A DNA stretch of 64,000 nt from CBDBBY01 sp965203215 (GTDB lineage: Bacteria; Pseudomonadota; Alphaproteobacteria; Rhodobacterales; Rhodobacteraceae), in the NCBI GenBank assembly GCA_965203215.1, contig CBDBBY010000001.1:1240001-1304000 (forward strand). Direction: 5' to 3'. The translations under genes were made by a program, and so were the position numbers. Of the stretch, positions 26,253-35,449 are shown in pieces (within the stretch, counting starts at the first letter, position 1; the number at the start of each line of letters is the position of its first letter). The notes under the pieces were generated by a model that saw only the letters and a list, made by a program, of their open reading frames with translations, was not told the DNA's origin and did no database searches.

Positions 26253-27086
26253 TCAACGAGGAGGAATATCTTTGCGCAGCGATCCATTGACGTTGTCGTC
26301 CACGGCGACCCGGAAAGGATGCAGGAGCTTCATTCGGAAGCCGCATTTGGCGGCCATATCCGAAAGCGACCTTGGAGTGAAATAATTGACATGGTCGGGA
26401 TATCGAAATCCGCACCAGCTGGATCCGCGAATCCTCCTGTTCAACGATGCGAAGTTCGGAACGCGGACAAAGACGGCTCCGTCGTCACGCAGCACTCGGG
26501 AGACTTTGGCAAGCAAGCGAAGCGGCTGCCGTTCGTGCTCAAGGATGGACCGAAGAATTACGCCCGAAAACATCTTTGGTTCGAACATGTCGATGCCCTC
26601 AACGGCGGGTGCATGGACGCAGCGGCCGCCCGCTTGCTGCATGCGGGCATTCGCTACTTGCCACAGATGGCGCGAAAGCTCGATTCCGAACGGAGTGTAG
26701 CCGGAAGGAACGCTGGTTCCCGCGCCGCATCCGACGTCAAGAACGGGACCGGGCCTGAACAATCGACGGTAGATTTTCTCGTTGCGCGACGGCTGCGCAA
26801 GCATATCCCGAAATGCCTTGGCGACACGTTTTGAAAACCCGCGCTCTTGTACCCTGCGCCGGTGTTCAGCCTCGTAGCTTTTTTCCCAAGCAAACTCGTC
26901 AACCAACTGGCTGTAGTCGGGAACATTCCACAAATACACGAAACCGCATTCGAAGCATTCGACCACAAGCCAGTGGTCTCTTGAGTATCGCTTGACCTCG
27001 TTGCGAGCGTTACTCGAGCATTGTGGGCATTGCCGTTCGATCAAATCATGGTCAGATTGTTTTTGGCGGGCACTGGATTGCATCAA
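26253..27086 (-). CDS. class I SAM-dependent methyltransferase with N-terminal zinc ribbon
   Basis: 277 aa. The N-terminus has two CxxC pairs (CPQCSS and CFECGF) typical of a small zinc ribbon. The SAM-binding loop is VLDVGCGAGT, followed by GIELSRHLW and LEHERQPLRLLAKVSRVLRDDGAVFVRVPN. The C-terminus has DHVNYFTPRSLSDMAAKCGF, as in sugar or lipid-linked methyltransferases of glycan clusters. Substrate unknown; no glycosyltransferases are nearby. Confidence 0.8.
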   Translation of the reverse strand: MMQSSARQKQSDHDLIERQCPQCSSNARNEVKRYSRDHWLVVECFECGFVYLWNVPDYSQLVDEFAWEKSYEAEHRRRVQERGFSKRVAKAFRDMLAQPSRNEKIYRRLFRPGPVLDVGCGAGTSVPSGYTPFGIELSRHLWQVANARMQQAGGRCVHAPAVEGIDMFEPKMFSGVILRSILEHERQPLRLLAKVSRVLRDDGAVFVRVPNFASLNRRIRGSSWCGFRYPDHVNYFTPRSLSDMAAKCGFRMKLLHPFRVAVDDNVNGSLRKDIPPR

Positions 27087-27929
27087 GTTAAATTACCATG
27101 CTGGCATATCGGTCAAACCTGAATATTTTCTCTCTGGAGCGAATAATGCGTCCGATCATCCTGCTTATCACGCACGATTTGGAGCATTGCAAACAGAATT
27201 CAGGTGCCAATCACCGCTCCTGCTGCTTCCGCTCCGCGAGCCGCTTCCGCATTTCGTAAAGCAACAAGGGCCATTCGTGCGTAGAGCCACCTGCAACACG
27301 GGTTTTTTCCTTGTCCAATTCAAGGCATCGGTCAGGCGCTTTCGTTTGTTCGGCCTGTTTGATGCTGCGCATCGATGGTTGCCGCCGGCGTGCATTGAGA
27401 TGCACAGATCGGATCCAAATCGGCCGTGCGCGTTCAGAGGGCGTACGACGACGGGGGCTGCACGCGCGGTTCTTTGGCTCGCGGCCTTTGCGAGGCCACG
27501 GATTGGCGCAACGCGAATGGGGATCTCCGCCTCACCTCGGCGCGGCGGCGGCTTGTTACCAATCATGCATCGCCGTTCGCGGTTCCCGCCTCCAAGCAGG
27601 TCGACACCGTGCGCAGGAAAACCGTCCAGAACCAGTTGCTCCAGAGGCCCGACGACGAACAGCTCAAGCTGGGCGGACGACTTTCGCTTTAGCATCTCGT
27701 GACCTTCAAGATTCTAGAAACAATACCCGGTATCATGAACCACTAGACGATGGGTTTTTCATAGGCCCCCAATGGACGCATTCGATCTACCGCACAACTT
27801 GCAAATAGGTTGATCAAAATGGAAAAATCATTACGGAGCAACGAACATCGCGCACCAACCAGTTCCGGCGGAACGCAAGGCAAAGACCGCGGCACCGATC
27901 AAAATCCGCGCGATGAAACGGAGATGTCT
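27087..27929. other. decayed stretch containing transposase and dispersed-repeat fossils
   Basis: Nothing intact. Around 27170-27480 (minus strand) the reading RFGSDLCISMHAGGNHRCAAS recurs in diverged form near 31290-31480 as RFSVLVGGNPQCAAS, so both are relics of one dispersed sequence. Confidence 0.45.
27620..27695 (-). pseudogene. N-terminal fragment of a transposase (IS1182-like)
   Basis: Reads MLKRKSSAQLELFVVGPLEQLV, resembling the first residues of one IS1182 subgroup, and then loses homology. The transposase at 44610-45920 is not its parent, since that protein starts differently. Confidence 0.4.
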
Positions 27930-28358
27930 ATGCAACACGAAAACACAGAGATTAAATTCGCGCCCAAGGACGCGCTCGTCGCGATTATGGTCGCTGTATC
28001 CGAGTCCGACGAGAACTTCGAAATGTCCGAACTCAAGACGATAGAACGCATTATTCATAATCTGCCGATTTTTTCGGATTACGATCCCAAGCGAATCGGC
28101 TTTGTCTCGCAGACCGTGTTCATGCTCCTTGAGGAAAACGAAGGAATCAATGCGCTGTTTGGCTTGGTCAAGCCGTCTCTGCCTTCGCATCTTGCGGAAA
28201 CAGCGTATGTTTATGCATGCGATGTCGCGGCCGCGGACGGTCGGCTGGGACGCCGAGAGATTGCCTTCCTCGATCAGATCCGTGAAAATCTTGAGGTCGA
28301 CCCGCTCGTTGCGGAAGCCATCCATAGGAGCTCGCGCGCGAGATACACGACGCTTTAG
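27930..28358 (+). CDS. TerB-domain (tellurite resistance-like) protein
   Basis: 142-aa all-helical TerB-type protein. It contains DALVAIMVAVSESDENFEMSE and YVYACDVAAADGRLGRREIAF, with the acidic D-G-x-L/E-x-x-E pattern that binds metal in TerB relatives. ATG 27930 lies six bases after GGAG; an in-frame ATG at 27924 and a longer frame from 27810 are less likely. No other ter genes are present, so tellurite resistance itself is not implied. Confidence 0.8.
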   Translation: MQHENTEIKFAPKDALVAIMVAVSESDENFEMSELKTIERIIHNLPIFSDYDPKRIGFVSQTVFMLLEENEGINALFGLVKPSLPSHLAETAYVYACDVAAADGRLGRREIAFLDQIRENLEVDPLVAEAIHRSSRARYTTL

Positions 28359-28388
28359 TGTGCGATTTCAGACTGTTCCCTGAACCGC

Positions 28389-29060
28389 TCAAGCTCCCCA
28401 GAGCCCTTTCCGGCGGATGTCCGACGACGAAACGTCGACGAGCGGAATATCGACCAGCACCCAGGCCGGAGGCTGAAGTTCCGGAAGCAAAAATGATTCG
28501 CCCCGGTTGATCCGGCGATGCATGTACTTTCGTGCGGCGACGGAGGACATCTCGGCAAAATTGCCATGTCGGCGCGCCAAGACCCCGACAGGGACGGACT
28601 CGAATATTGAATCCCACTTTGACCATGTATGAATTTGTGCCAGATTGTCAGCTCCCATCAGCCAGACAAACTTCGCGTGCGGACAAAGGCTCTTGAGTCG
28701 AGAAATGGACTCATGAGTGAGTGCCGTGCCGGTCTGCAATTCAAATTCCACATTCAGAACTTTAGGATTGCGGAATCGCTTCATCGCCGTTCGCCTCGCC
28801 GAAACTGAAGCTGGCCTGTTCGATTTCAATGGATTGCCCGGCGACGGCAGCCACCAAACCGCATCGAGACCGAATTTTTTCAATGCCCAAGCCGAGATGT
28901 GGGCATGTCCGGCGTGAGGCGGGTCGAAAGACCCCCCTAGCAATCCGGTTTTGAGGCCGCGCCTTCCTGGAAGAACGTTGAACGCGGTTCGTGAGCTTTC
29001 GTTTCTTCGGGGTCGGGCCCTGTCAGGTTGCACCCCCCGTTCCCCGCTTTCAGTCTCCAT
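28389..29060 (-). CDS. nadD: nicotinate-nucleotide adenylyltransferase
   Basis: Makes deamido-NAD from nicotinate mononucleotide and ATP. The nucleotidyltransferase motif is GLLGGSFDPPHAGH (HxGH), and the second site near the C-terminus is VSSSDIRR, in place of the usual SSTxIR. Length is 223 aa including ~35 extra N-terminal residues; a shorter start near LKTGLLGGSF is possible. The downstream rsfS and rlmH genes that often follow nadD are absent. Confidence 0.92.
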   Translation of the reverse strand: METESGERGVQPDRARPRRNESSRTAFNVLPGRRGLKTGLLGGSFDPPHAGHAHISAWALKKFGLDAVWWLPSPGNPLKSNRPASVSARRTAMKRFRNPKVLNVEFELQTGTALTHESISRLKSLCPHAKFVWLMGADNLAQIHTWSKWDSIFESVPVGVLARRHGNFAEMSSVAARKYMHRRINRGESFLLPELQPPAWVLVDIPLVDVSSSDIRRKGLWGA

Positions 29061-29765
29061 CGATTCGTCCGCCTGCTTTTCAAATCAGCCTTGGTTTTCG
29101 CCATTCCGTTCCGGATTTGGCGACGGCAAACGCATTCTCGCGAAGAAGCGATAAAATCAAAGCATAACGTCCCGCCTGAATGATCCTGCACGCTTCCATT
29201 CCGCCCGAAAGCGCATCGCGCATTCCTTTAGCGAAGCATGTCGCCTGAAAAACGCCGATTTGGCCGACTGCCCCTACCCCTGAATGAGCTGGAATTTCGG
29301 TAGCCAGAACGCGAATCGTCCATAGCTTTTGAAAATTTGAATGACGAGAATCGCAGATAAATGGAAGCATGCGTCATCAGCTTTGGCGCTTTGCTGACGC
29401 TCGCCTACCCGCACGGTTCACGCGAATGACGACGTAGAGCGCAAGGCGCGCTTAGCCTTGCATCAAATGTAGCGAATCAGCGTCGTCCGCTGTTGTTCCG
29501 GCTCCTTCGGCCCAAGGAAATTGAAGATGTTCCAAATGCGTTCGCAGAAGTCGGCTACGCAGCAAGCCCTACCATACGCCAAATCGATTGCGCCCCTCCC
29601 AAACCGTCCGTCGCGGCAGATCGTCTCCGTAAGGACGCCCAAGCGTTCACAATATTGTGAATATTAGATGAAATTTTAAAATTTGTTTAAATATCTATTT
29701 ACAAGACGATTAGAATGGTGGTAAAAGTATTTCATTAGTCGCCACCAGCATTGAAAGGTAAAAAG
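29061..29765. other. A+T-rich intergenic region upstream of the small secreted-peptide gene
   Basis: No supported gene. The stretch 29650-29740 is clearly richer in A+T than its surroundings and should carry the promoter of the peptide gene; AAAGG at 29754-29758 is its ribosome-binding site. Confidence 0.4.
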
Positions 29766-29933
29766 ATGAAAGCTATCGCCGCAGTCGCAGTTGCAGTCAT
29801 TTGCTTCGCGGGTTTCGCGCATGCCGAGGAATCCTCCATCAGCCTCGAGACAATGGCCGAAGCCGCCGACACCACTTTGTACTCTGGCGGCAGGTGCATG
29901 CTCTGGAATGACCGGTACATCTGCTCCTTCTGA
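29766..29933 (+). CDS. small secreted two-cysteine peptide
   Basis: 55 aa. ATG 29766 follows GAAAGG. The first 20 residues (MKAIAAVAVAVICFAGFAHA) are a textbook Sec signal peptide with an AHA cleavage site. The mature part is about 35 residues, acidic at first (EESSISLETMAEAAD), and ends in an aromatic loop with two Cys: RCMLWNDRYICSF. A perfect intrinsic terminator follows 35 bases after the stop, so this is a self-contained transcription unit. Function unknown. Confidence 0.68.
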   Translation: MKAIAAVAVAVICFAGFAHAEESSISLETMAEAADTTLYSGGRCMLWNDRYICSF

Positions 29934-29968
29934 GTCCAACTCGCCGCACGAACCATACCTTGCAACTC

Positions 29969-30005
29969 AATCAGCACCGGCCCCTCCTCCGGTGCTGATT
30001 TTTTC
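29969..30005 (+). terminator. rho-independent terminator of the small peptide gene
   Basis: Perfect 12-bp stem AATCAGCACCGG / CCGGTGCTGATT (29969-29980 and 29989-30000), 8-base loop, then a T-run. The only textbook intrinsic terminator noticed in the window. Confidence 0.9.
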
Positions 30006-30483
30006 CAAATATCCAACCCCAGTGATTCCGAAATTCGATTCGCCGTTGATTGGTGGTTCGATTCTTGAACTTCCCGCCGCCGAACGGGCCGAATCAGCCG
30101 GTGCCCATTTTGTTCCTTTCCTACGCGCGCCTCAGTACGAAACGAGTCGTCACCCACTTACATTTTGGAGGGAGCCATGCGATCATGCCGACGGTCGAAA
30201 TGCCCTAGCGGTTCATCGAATTCCTCGTGAGCGCGAATTTGGATAGGCCATAACCAATCGGCTGTCGCAATCAAGTTGAATCGCTACGACGTCGAAACAG
30301 CTGTGACTGGGAAACAGCTTTAGAATTACTCGACTAGAGTTGTTTTTCATTAAAGTTGAACCAGTTCAATCTGGAAATTCTCTTTTCCGTTCGGATTTGG
30401 TTCAACGTCCGTTGGGTTTTAACGCAGGACGGAATGGACGCCATGGTACGACCTAAGTGAAGTATGCTCCAAACAGGTAGGAA

Positions 30484-30655
30484 TTCGTCTCCTGTGCCGA
30501 AATGCCATCCATGCTTACTCCGGAGGAAAGGAGTGCCTTGCAAATATCCGCCTTTCTATTCTCACGGTGCGAAACCGGCATCGTAGGAATAAACAGTGTA
30601 GACAACCCCATCCGACAAGAATCATATCAGGACTCGATCCAGAATTCCGCATCGA
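30484..30655 (+). pseudogene. decayed duplicate of the 5' end of ettA
   Basis: Nucleotides from GAATTCGTCTCC through CGGAGGAAAGGAGTGCCTTG, ATATCCGCCTTTC and GGACTCGATCCAGAATTC align with 32368-32544 of intact ettA in the same order and spacing. The Walker A codons are destroyed. The upstream flank also matches: AAGTTGAATCGCTACGACG near 30272 versus AAGTTGAATCGCTAGGACG near 32295. This indicates a segmental duplication including the promoter, long since inactive. Confidence 0.65.
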
Positions 30656-32119
30656 TGTGGAAAATGACAATCCTTTCCAATTTGGCTTCGAAAGTCCCGA
30701 AAACCCGATTCCATTGCAAGCATTGATTTGGTCAGCGAATTTCATAATCCAAAAGACACCATTGCTGTCGCAGCTGCACCCGTTGGTCGCTATTTCAGTA
30801 ACTTCGACCGCACAACCTATGCCGAAATTCTGTTGCACACAAAAAAATCAGATATAGCGATTTCTCTATCACGACTAATCCGCTCATGAACGCCTTTTTG
30901 GACAAGCACCGATTTGAGGGTTTTAAACGGAATACAGCAATATACTTAAACACCGAGAATATTTTGACGTTTTGCGGAAATGTAATCCACAAGGCATCGA
31001 CCTTGGAAGTTGGGAGATCGGACTATCCAAGATATTGAGATGCATATAAGCATAGGGAAAGATATCGGCTAAAGCGCCCATCTGAAAACACCGGCCGAGA
31101 CGGCTCCAACCGGTCCAAGAGAGATCGGCTGAAGGCTCCGCGCCCGTAGGGTGGCGGGCCGGATATATCGAGTTATGGTAAATTCTGTACTTCGACAGCT
31201 CCCCTTCCGTCCTGTAGGTCGTGCCATGTAACTCGGCGCCCCGCGTTTTGATCGTGCTTCTCCAGTAGGCCACGAATTATGCGCCGATGATTCTGCAATT
31301 TCGTGTATGGACGCCCCCTGCGACACGGTTTTTCTTGTTCAATGCAGGGCATCGGTTCAGGTGCTTGCGTGTGCCCGGCCAGTTTGACGCGGCGCATTGA
31401 GGGTTGCCGCCGACCAGTACGGAGAAGCGCGGGTCGGATCCATACTGATCGGTCGCGCGCGGAGGCGCCTCGAAATTGCCCTAGTTTTCCCGATCCCGTC
31501 TCGACGGCTGTTTACCCTTGCACCGTCCTCGGTTTTCCCCGCGCCTCCGGAGGCACCTGCCTACGCTCTCGTCGCCGGAGCGAAAGCTTAACCCCGATTC
31601 CAACTCCTCCTTCATTACCGAAAGCAAGTGCCGATCGTTCCGCATCTTCGGTCGGGCAGGTCAAGAACTGGTTTCGCAGCGGGTGCATCCCATATTTATG
31701 ACCCGACGGGATACCGCCAGTCGAAAGCCGAATCCAATGCCCCGCTCTCCGTCAAATGCCATATCGAAAACAACTGCCAGCCCAAAATCATCAATTTGAG
31801 GAATTGCCGCGTCGTAGCCACCTGACCAATTAAATTGGGATACGCCCTTTCGCAGCATGCAACCCTCGGGCGAGGCTGGGGCAGGAATTCTTTTTTCCGC
31901 GTTTCGGATCCAGATGGAATGGGCGTACGATGCGAATTCGCCGATGTCGGGGCCTTGACTGGCTAGAATTGCGCCCGGCGGGCGGGCGAGGGTCGATTTG
32001 GCGCACGTTCACGGTCTGGCAGCCGGGCACTAACAAGGCTCGCAGCGGCCGCGCCCGGGATAGCTTTCTGAACGGGAACATCGTCACCGAAAAAAGAACT
32101 CCACTTCACCCGCTTCCGC

Positions 32120-32232
32120 CAGGCATCATCCACGATCCTGCAAGAAAACGCTATGCAGCACCCGAGACCGCTCCGGTATGGGTTTCATGACCGGCGTGGC
32201 GGTCGAAGTCCGATCATGTGGGTTTTTTGTAG
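32120..32232 (+). repeat. degenerate end of the dispersed ~415-bp repeat
   Basis: GTTTCATGACCGGCGTGGCG and GATCATGTGGGTTTTTTG match the last part of the copies at 43846 and 61979. Only the 3' end is recognisable. Confidence 0.5.
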
Positions 32233-32353
32233 CTCAACAAATGTATCCAAAGCGCAAAATTGCGCTGATCTTGCGTAATCGGTTGCTGCTAACAAGTTGA
32301 ATCGCTAGGACGCCGAAATGAAAACTTTTGGGAATTGAGATGGGGCGAATCGA

Positions 32354-34009
32354 ATGAGCGGGAAGGAATTCGTTTTCCATATGGACGGGGTTTCCAAAAC
32401 CTACCCCGGCGGAAAGAAGTGCTTCGAAAACATCCGCCTTTCCTTTCTCCCCGGCGTGAAAATCGGCGTTGTAGGCGTGAACGGCTCGGGCAAATCCACT
32501 CTGATGCGAATCATGTCCGGACTCGATACGGAATTTTCTGGAGAGGCGTGGGCCGCCAAGGGAGTCCGGGTGGGATATCTTCCGCAAGAGCCGGTGCTGG
32601 ATGCGAAACTCGACGTCCGCGGAAACGTCATGCTCGGCGTCTCGCGACAGAAGGCGATGCTCGACCGTTTCAACGAGCTCGCAATGAACTATTCCGAAGA
32701 GACCGCCGAAGAGATGGCGGAACTCCAGGATGAAATCGACGCCCGCGACCTCTGGGACATCGATTCGAAAATTGACCAGGCCATGGAGGTCGTTCGCTGT
32801 CCTGCGGACAACGCCGAGACCGCCACCCTTTCAGGCGGCGAAAGACGAAGAGTCGCTCTTTGCCGACTGCTCCTGGAAGCTCCGGAAATGCTGCTGCTTG
32901 ACGAGCCGACCAACCATTTGGACGCGGAGACAGTGGCATGGCTCCAGCAACACTTGATCGACTACAAGGGCACTTGCCTGATCGTTACTCACGACAGGTA
33001 CTTTCTGGATGACATTACAGGCTGGATTCTGGAGCTGGATCGAGGTCGGGGCATACCGTGGCAAGGCAATTATTCGAGCTGGCTTGAGCAAAAGGCAAAA
33101 CGGCTTGCCCACGAAGCCCGCGAAAACGAGGCGCGAAAAAAGACCCTCGAACACGAGCTCGAATGGATTCGCTCGGGAGCGCGAGCCCGGCAGGCCAAAC
33201 AAAAGGCGCGCATCAATGCGTATAATGAACTCGTCGGCCAAACCGAACGCGAGAAAGTCCGTCGCGCCCAGATCGTCATTCCGAACGGACCGAGGCTCGG
33301 ATCGAATGTTCTGGAGGTTTCCGGCCTGAAGAAGGCGATGGGAGACAACATACTCATCGAGGATATTTCTTTTTCCGTTCCGCCCGGCGCGGTTGTCGGC
33401 GTCATCGGCGCAAATGGAATGGGCAAGTCCACCCTGTTCAGATTGATCGCCGAATCGCTTTCGCCCGACGAAGGCAGGATCGAACTCGGAGAAACTGCCA
33501 AGCTTTCGTACGTTGACCAGGATCGCGACGATCTGGACGCCGACAAGACCGTCTGGGAGGAAATATCGGGCGGTCACGAGGTCGTCGTTCTAGGCAATGC
33601 GGAGATGAATTCGCGCGCTTACTGCTCGGCATTCAATTTCCGAGGCGCGGACCAGCAAAAACGAATCGGAGTTTTGTCGGGCGGCGAGCGCAATCGCGTG
33701 CATTTGGCGAAATTGCTGAAGTCGGGCGGCAATTTGCTTCTGCTCGACGAGCCGACGAACGATCTCGATATCGAAACTCTTCGCGCGCTGGAAAGTGCAA
33801 TTGAAGAATTCGCCGGGTGCATCATGGTCATTTCTCACGATCGGTTTTTTCTCGACCGTCTCTGCACGCATATTCTGGCATTCGAAGGAAATGCGAAGGT
33901 CGAATGGTTCGAAGGGAACTTTGATGAATACAGAAAGGACAAGATTCGGCGTCTTGGTCCAGAATCGGTTGAACCCAAGAGAGCGAAGCACAAACGGTTC
34001 CAGCGTTGA
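32354..34009 (+). CDS. ettA: ABC-F translation factor, energy-dependent translational throttle
   Basis: Ribosome-bound ABC-F ATPase acting at the E site, 551 aa. Two ABC cassettes: Walker A GVNGSGKST near residue 40 and GANGMGKST near 350; signatures LSGGERRR and LSGGERNR; Walker B LLLDEPTNHLDAE and LLLDEPTNDLDIE. Between them is the arginine/lysine-rich P-site tRNA-interacting linker (RQAKQKARINAYNELV). No membrane domain. A fossil of its own 5' end lies 1.9 kb upstream. Confidence 0.95.
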   Translation: MSGKEFVFHMDGVSKTYPGGKKCFENIRLSFLPGVKIGVVGVNGSGKSTLMRIMSGLDTEFSGEAWAAKGVRVGYLPQEPVLDAKLDVRGNVMLGVSRQKAMLDRFNELAMNYSEETAEEMAELQDEIDARDLWDIDSKIDQAMEVVRCPADNAETATLSGGERRRVALCRLLLEAPEMLLLDEPTNHLDAETVAWLQQHLIDYKGTCLIVTHDRYFLDDITGWILELDRGRGIPWQGNYSSWLEQKAKRLAHEARENEARKKTLEHELEWIRSGARARQAKQKARINAYNELVGQTEREKVRRAQIVIPNGPRLGSNVLEVSGLKKAMGDNILIEDISFSVPPGAVVGVIGANGMGKSTLFRLIAESLSPDEGRIELGETAKLSYVDQDRDDLDADKTVWEEISGGHEVVVLGNAEMNSRAYCSAFNFRGADQQKRIGVLSGGERNRVHLAKLLKSGGNLLLLDEPTNDLDIETLRALESAIEEFAGCIMVISHDRFFLDRLCTHILAFEGNAKVEWFEGNFDEYRKDKIRRLGPESVEPKRAKHKRFQR

Positions 34010-34105
34010 AAAATTCAGCTCTGCGTCGGCATTTTGAACCGATTGGTCGGGCTGCAATGTTTCAACGGATTGAATTTCCAGCGTTGTCCTGATCGGAGAT
34101 CGAAT

Positions 34106-35248
34106 ATGAACCAAATCCAGCGGAAGCCGAAGGCGAACGAATCTCCGAAGACTGGCGTGCTCCTGTGCGGGCATGGCTCGCGGTCCGAAGCTGCGATCCG
34201 TGAATTCGCGAATATGGCCAAGCAGCTTCCGCCGCATCTCGCGGAAAGCTGGCCTGTTGAATTTGGCTATCTCGAATTCGCGAACCCGGTCATCCGCCTC
34301 GGTTTGGACAGGCTGCGGAAGCAGGGTTGCGAACGCATTCTGGCAGTTCCGGGAATGCTTTTCGCCGCAATGCACGCGAAAAACGACCTTCCCGCCGTCC
34401 TGAACTCATATGCCTTGGAACACGACGTGGAAGTTCTTTACGGGCGGGAGCTCGGGGTGGATCCAAAGATGATCGCCGCGGCCGCCGATCGAATCACGGC
34501 GGCGGTCGAGGCAGCGAACGCAGCGCACGGCGAGTTGCCGGTTTCGGAGACTTGCCTTGTTGTAATCGGACGGGGAGCCTCGGATCCGGACGCCAACTCG
34601 AATGTCTCTAAAATCACGAGGCTGCTGTGGGAAGGGCTCGGCTTCGGCTGGGCAGAAACAGGATACTCCGGCGTAACATTTCCCTTGGTGGAGCCTTGCT
34701 TGGAGCGAGTTGCGATGCTCGGCTTCCGCAGGGTCGTGGTGTTTCCCTATTTTCTGTTCTGCGGAATCCTGATCGACCGCATCTACGGTTTTGCCGACAT
34801 GGCGGCCGAGCGATTTCCCGAAATCGAATTCGTCAAGGCGGGATATCTCAATGATCACCGCAAAGTCTTGGAAACATTCGCAGACCGGGCAAGCGAGATC
34901 CTGACCGGCGAAACGGCGATGAACTGTTCCATGTGCAAATATCGCACGCAGGTTCTCGGCTTCGAATCGGAGGTGGGAAGTCCGCAAGCAAGTCATCATC
35001 ATCACGTAGAGGGTCAAGGCGCATCCGCGCCCGGATCGAATGTGAACGAGTGCGAATTGTGCGATAGTTTCTGCACTGGCGCATGCAGGCTGCCTTCATC
35101 GACGGACGGCGAGCAGGGAGAGCATGCGCACCATTCGCATCATCACGATCATTTTCATGACCACCACCATGAGCATCCGCCCTACCCGCACTCGCAGCAT
35201 CCGCTCGGACCGGAGAGCGCTCGCCGCCACCTGCCTCATTCGACATGA
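34106..35248 (+). CDS. cbiX: sirohydrochlorin cobaltochelatase (CbiX, long form) with His-rich tail
   Basis: Inserts cobalt into sirohydrochlorin at the start of oxygen-independent cobalamin synthesis; 380 aa. The N-terminal half has GVLLCGHGSRSEAAIREF, and the second half has FPYFLFCGILIDRI. Near residue 270 is MNCSMCKYR, the MxCxxC motif of the Fe-S cluster in long CbiX. The C-terminal ~75 residues include a second Cys cluster (CELCDSFCTGAC) and a dense His stretch (HHSHHHDHFHDHHHEH) that probably stores or delivers Co2+. ATG 34106 follows GGAG. Confidence 0.9.
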   Translation: MNQIQRKPKANESPKTGVLLCGHGSRSEAAIREFANMAKQLPPHLAESWPVEFGYLEFANPVIRLGLDRLRKQGCERILAVPGMLFAAMHAKNDLPAVLNSYALEHDVEVLYGRELGVDPKMIAAAADRITAAVEAANAAHGELPVSETCLVVIGRGASDPDANSNVSKITRLLWEGLGFGWAETGYSGVTFPLVEPCLERVAMLGFRRVVVFPYFLFCGILIDRIYGFADMAAERFPEIEFVKAGYLNDHRKVLETFADRASEILTGETAMNCSMCKYRTQVLGFESEVGSPQASHHHHVEGQGASAPGSNVNECELCDSFCTGACRLPSSTDGEQGEHAHHSHHHDHFHDHHHEHPPYPHSQHPLGPESARRHLPHST

Positions 35249-35449
35249 ACTCTTTCGGATGCGACCGGGCATTCGACAATCCGGCCAATAGATTCGGCTG
35301 CAAACTCGATTTCCCGCAATTTCGCAGCTGATGCTCGGCGCAATTTCGCAGCTCAGGCCGCGCAATCTTCATTCGGGCAGCCCCTGCCCGGCAGAGTCTA
35401 CCCGAACAACTTGAATCCTCAGAGTTAACGCTCGCGAAGAAATCCTTGT
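35249..35449. other. spacer between cbiX and cbiD
   Basis: No gene and no cobalamin riboswitch-like B12 box recognised. Confidence 0.4.

Larger units (their letters stand above)
30006..32353. other. 2.3-kb decayed region upstream of ettA
   Basis: No intact gene. It contains a fossil copy of the ettA 5' end (30484-30655), an orphan open frame without start at 30853-31040 (YSDFSITTNPLMNAF..., ending in TGA), a diverged dispersed sequence at 31290-31480, and a degenerate copy of the end of the ~415-bp repeat near 32120-32232. Confidence 0.5.

Noticed and set aside
34010..35449. Possible cobalamin riboswitch near cbiX or cbiD
   Set aside because: No B12-box-like conserved core or long structured leader seen.
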